Assembly (NCBI GenBank): GCA_023423975.1
Contig: JAFAEO010000063.1
Location: 139,137 to 203,136, forward strand
DNA from: Pseudomonadota bacterium
Lineage (GTDB): Bacteria; Pseudomonadota; Gammaproteobacteria; Burkholderiales; Burkholderiaceae_B
Direction: 5' to 3'
Length of the DNA: 64,000 nucleotides
Under the pieces are notes generated by a model that made no database searches, had not been told where the DNA came from, and was given only the letters and a program-made list of their open reading frames with translations. This document shows, in pieces, positions 62,764-64,000 of this stretch (positions are counted from its first letter, which is position 1; every line of letters begins with the position of its first letter). Position numbers and translations under genes: made by a program.

Positions 62764-63972
62764 TTAGAAGCGGTGTTGCATACCTACACCAACCAGAGTT
62801 GATTTCAGTTTAACGTTTTCTGCGTTGTCAAACTTCAGTTTGCCAGTACCGTAAGATGCGATTGCATACAGGCTGGTACGTTTAGACAGGTTATGTACAT
62901 AACCCAGGCTGAAGATGTGCAGTTTGCCTTTCACACCATCAAACGCTTCGCCAGTGTTTTTGGAAGTATTGCCCTGGTAAGAGAACAGTGCTTTACCATC
63001 ATCACCAACTGGAGCAGTCAGACCAGCCATCCAAGACTGTTGACGGTAGCCGTTAGTTTGTGTGTAGTTCTGACCGAAAGCGGAGCTACCAGGATTCTGA
63101 ACTTCTGTGAACTCAGCCAGTGCGCCATTCAGGCCAACACTACCAACACCAGCTTCAGCAACAACGTCATTAGCTACAGAACCACGGATCTGACCGTAGC
63201 CCAAGTGCAGTTTAACAACTTCGAAGTCGTAGGCGCCAAACAGGTTCCACATATGTGTAGTACCTTTGAAGTCGCCACCTGTACCACGTACGTCTGTACG
63301 GAAACGGTCATAAGAAGCGGCTACAGAGATTGGGCCGTTGTAGTACGCCAGACCAGCTGTGATCCAGTTGGAAGTATCGCGTTCTTCTTCGTCGAAACCA
63401 AAACCATCATCAGATGTGGTTTTAGTGTTTTTACCAGCATAACCGATCGCCGCTTTGAAGCCTGCGAAATCAGGTGTCATGTACTTGATGGAGTTGTCCA
63501 TACGGGCAGATGGTGAAGAACCGAAAGCACCGTCAACAATACCAGCTTGCTTGAAGCTAGTGCCGAATGGATCGATTGGAGAGATGAAATCATCAGCAAC
63601 GTTGTACTGACGACCCAGAGTCAATGTACCCCAGCTATCACCAGTCAAACCAACGATTGCTTTACGACCGAACAGACGACCACCTTGTGAAGAGCGACCG
63701 TTACCCAGATCAAAGCCGCTTTCCAATTGGAAAATGGCGCTAGTACCGTTACCCAGATCTTCAGTACCTTTCAGGCCCCAACGGTTGCCGTTTTTAACGC
63801 CGTTAATCAGACCGATATCGCGTGTTTTTGTGAAAGCATCACCCTGAGTGACTTTGGTTTGTTGATAACCAATACCAGCGTCAACCAGACCATACAGCGT
63901 TACAGAAGTTTCTGCGTGAGCTACACCAGCGAAGCCGGTAACCAGAGCTGCAGCAAGCAAAGTCTTTTTCAT
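62764..63972 (-). CDS. Gram-negative porin (Burkholderiales OmpC-like type)
   Basis: Outer-membrane trimeric channel of 402 residues. The signal peptide is residues 1-20, ending GVAHA; the mature chain starts ETSVTLYGLVDAGIGYQQ, the first beta strand of this family. RLFGRKAIVGLTGDSWGTLT is the typical strand 3-4 block, and the chain ends in Phe (MQHRF), needed for outer-membrane insertion by BAM. GGAG (63985-63982) precedes the ATG. Codon choice differs from its neighbours, as in highly expressed genes. The promoter lies beyond the window; OmpR control is plausible. Confidence 0.95.
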   Translation of the reverse strand: MKKTLLAAALVTGFAGVAHAETSVTLYGLVDAGIGYQQTKVTQGDAFTKTRDIGLINGVKNGNRWGLKGTEDLGNGTSAIFQLESGFDLGNGRSSQGGRLFGRKAIVGLTGDSWGTLTLGRQYNVADDFISPIDPFGTSFKQAGIVDGAFGSSPSARMDNSIKYMTPDFAGFKAAIGYAGKNTKTTSDDGFGFDEEERDTSNWITAGLAYYNGPISVAASYDRFRTDVRGTGGDFKGTTHMWNLFGAYDFEVVKLHLGYGQIRGSVANDVVAEAGVGSVGLNGALAEFTEVQNPGSSAFGQNYTQTNGYRQQSWMAGLTAPVGDDGKALFSYQGNTSKNTGEAFDGVKGKLHIFSLGYVHNLSKRTSLYAIASYGTGKLKFDNAENVKLKSTLVGVGMQHRF

Positions 63973-64000
63973 TTGTTAAATCTCCGTAGATTTTGAGTGA

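Noticed and set aside
1..64000. Mobile elements, CRISPR arrays, phage or genomic-island boundaries
   Set aside because: No transposase, integrase, direct-repeat array, tRNA-attachment site or abrupt change of gene character was seen.

Overview
The window reads as chromosomal DNA of a betaproteobacterium, most probably Burkholderiales, family Alcaligenaceae (an Advenella/Bordetella-like organism). The evidence is the gene content: a 14-gene nuo operon followed by a DUF2818-type membrane gene, an OmpR/EnvZ pair resembling Bordetella RisA/RisS, an intracellular PHB depolymerase, a Leu/Ile/Val-type ABC transporter with fused LivM-LivG, a TsaB-RimI fusion, smc-zipA-ligA in a row, and a Burkholderiales-type trimeric porin. 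The genus cannot be proved from the sequence alone. Gene density is high. I see no insertion sequence, phage, CRISPR array, rRNA or convincing tRNA.

Layout. 1-4270 (minus): trpA (cut by the window edge), trpB, relA. 4512-7429: flavodoxin-like gene (+), RidA-family gene and pncB (-), fdxA (+). 7450-11286 (+): fpr, phaZ, orphan rnfB, nth. 11456-13361: a MerR regulator divergent from an MFS exporter, with a textbook MerR operator between them. 13446-18288 (-): livF, livMG fusion, livH, livK. 18607-20696 (+): msrB, yciB, bolA-like gene, periplasmic parvulin. 21089-27788 (-): ligA, zipA, smc. 28366-29679 (+): lplT. 29779-32282 (-): divergent family-4-like uracil-DNA glycosylase and tsaB-rimI. 32688-36126 (+): ompR-envZ and ahpC-ahpD. 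36243-37589 (-): ispF, ispD. 37802-42139 (+): mfd, serB. 42366-46823: GST (-), VOC protein, cNMP/CBS/DUF294 protein and DnaQ-like exonuclease (+). 46935-62062 (-): the complete nuoABCDEFGHIJKLMN operon plus DUF2818, closed by a clear terminator. 62764-63972 (-): porin.

Functional themes. The largest unit is respiratory complex I. Around it lie iron-sulfur and electron-transfer genes (fdxA, fpr, rnfB, nth), oxidative-damage genes (msrB, ahpCD, nth, mfd), stringent response (relA), NAD salvage (pncB), DNA maintenance (smc, zipA, ligA, mfd), isoprenoid synthesis (ispD, ispF) and serine/tryptophan synthesis. Most of this is ordinary core genome. The points most worth a second look are the MerR-controlled exporter, the uracil-glycosylase homologue with three changed active-site positions, the orphan rnfB translationally coupled to nth, and several perfect palindromes in promoter regions (upstream of phaZ, ompR, nuoA, and between pncB and fdxA). 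I did not find a clearly new multi-gene system.
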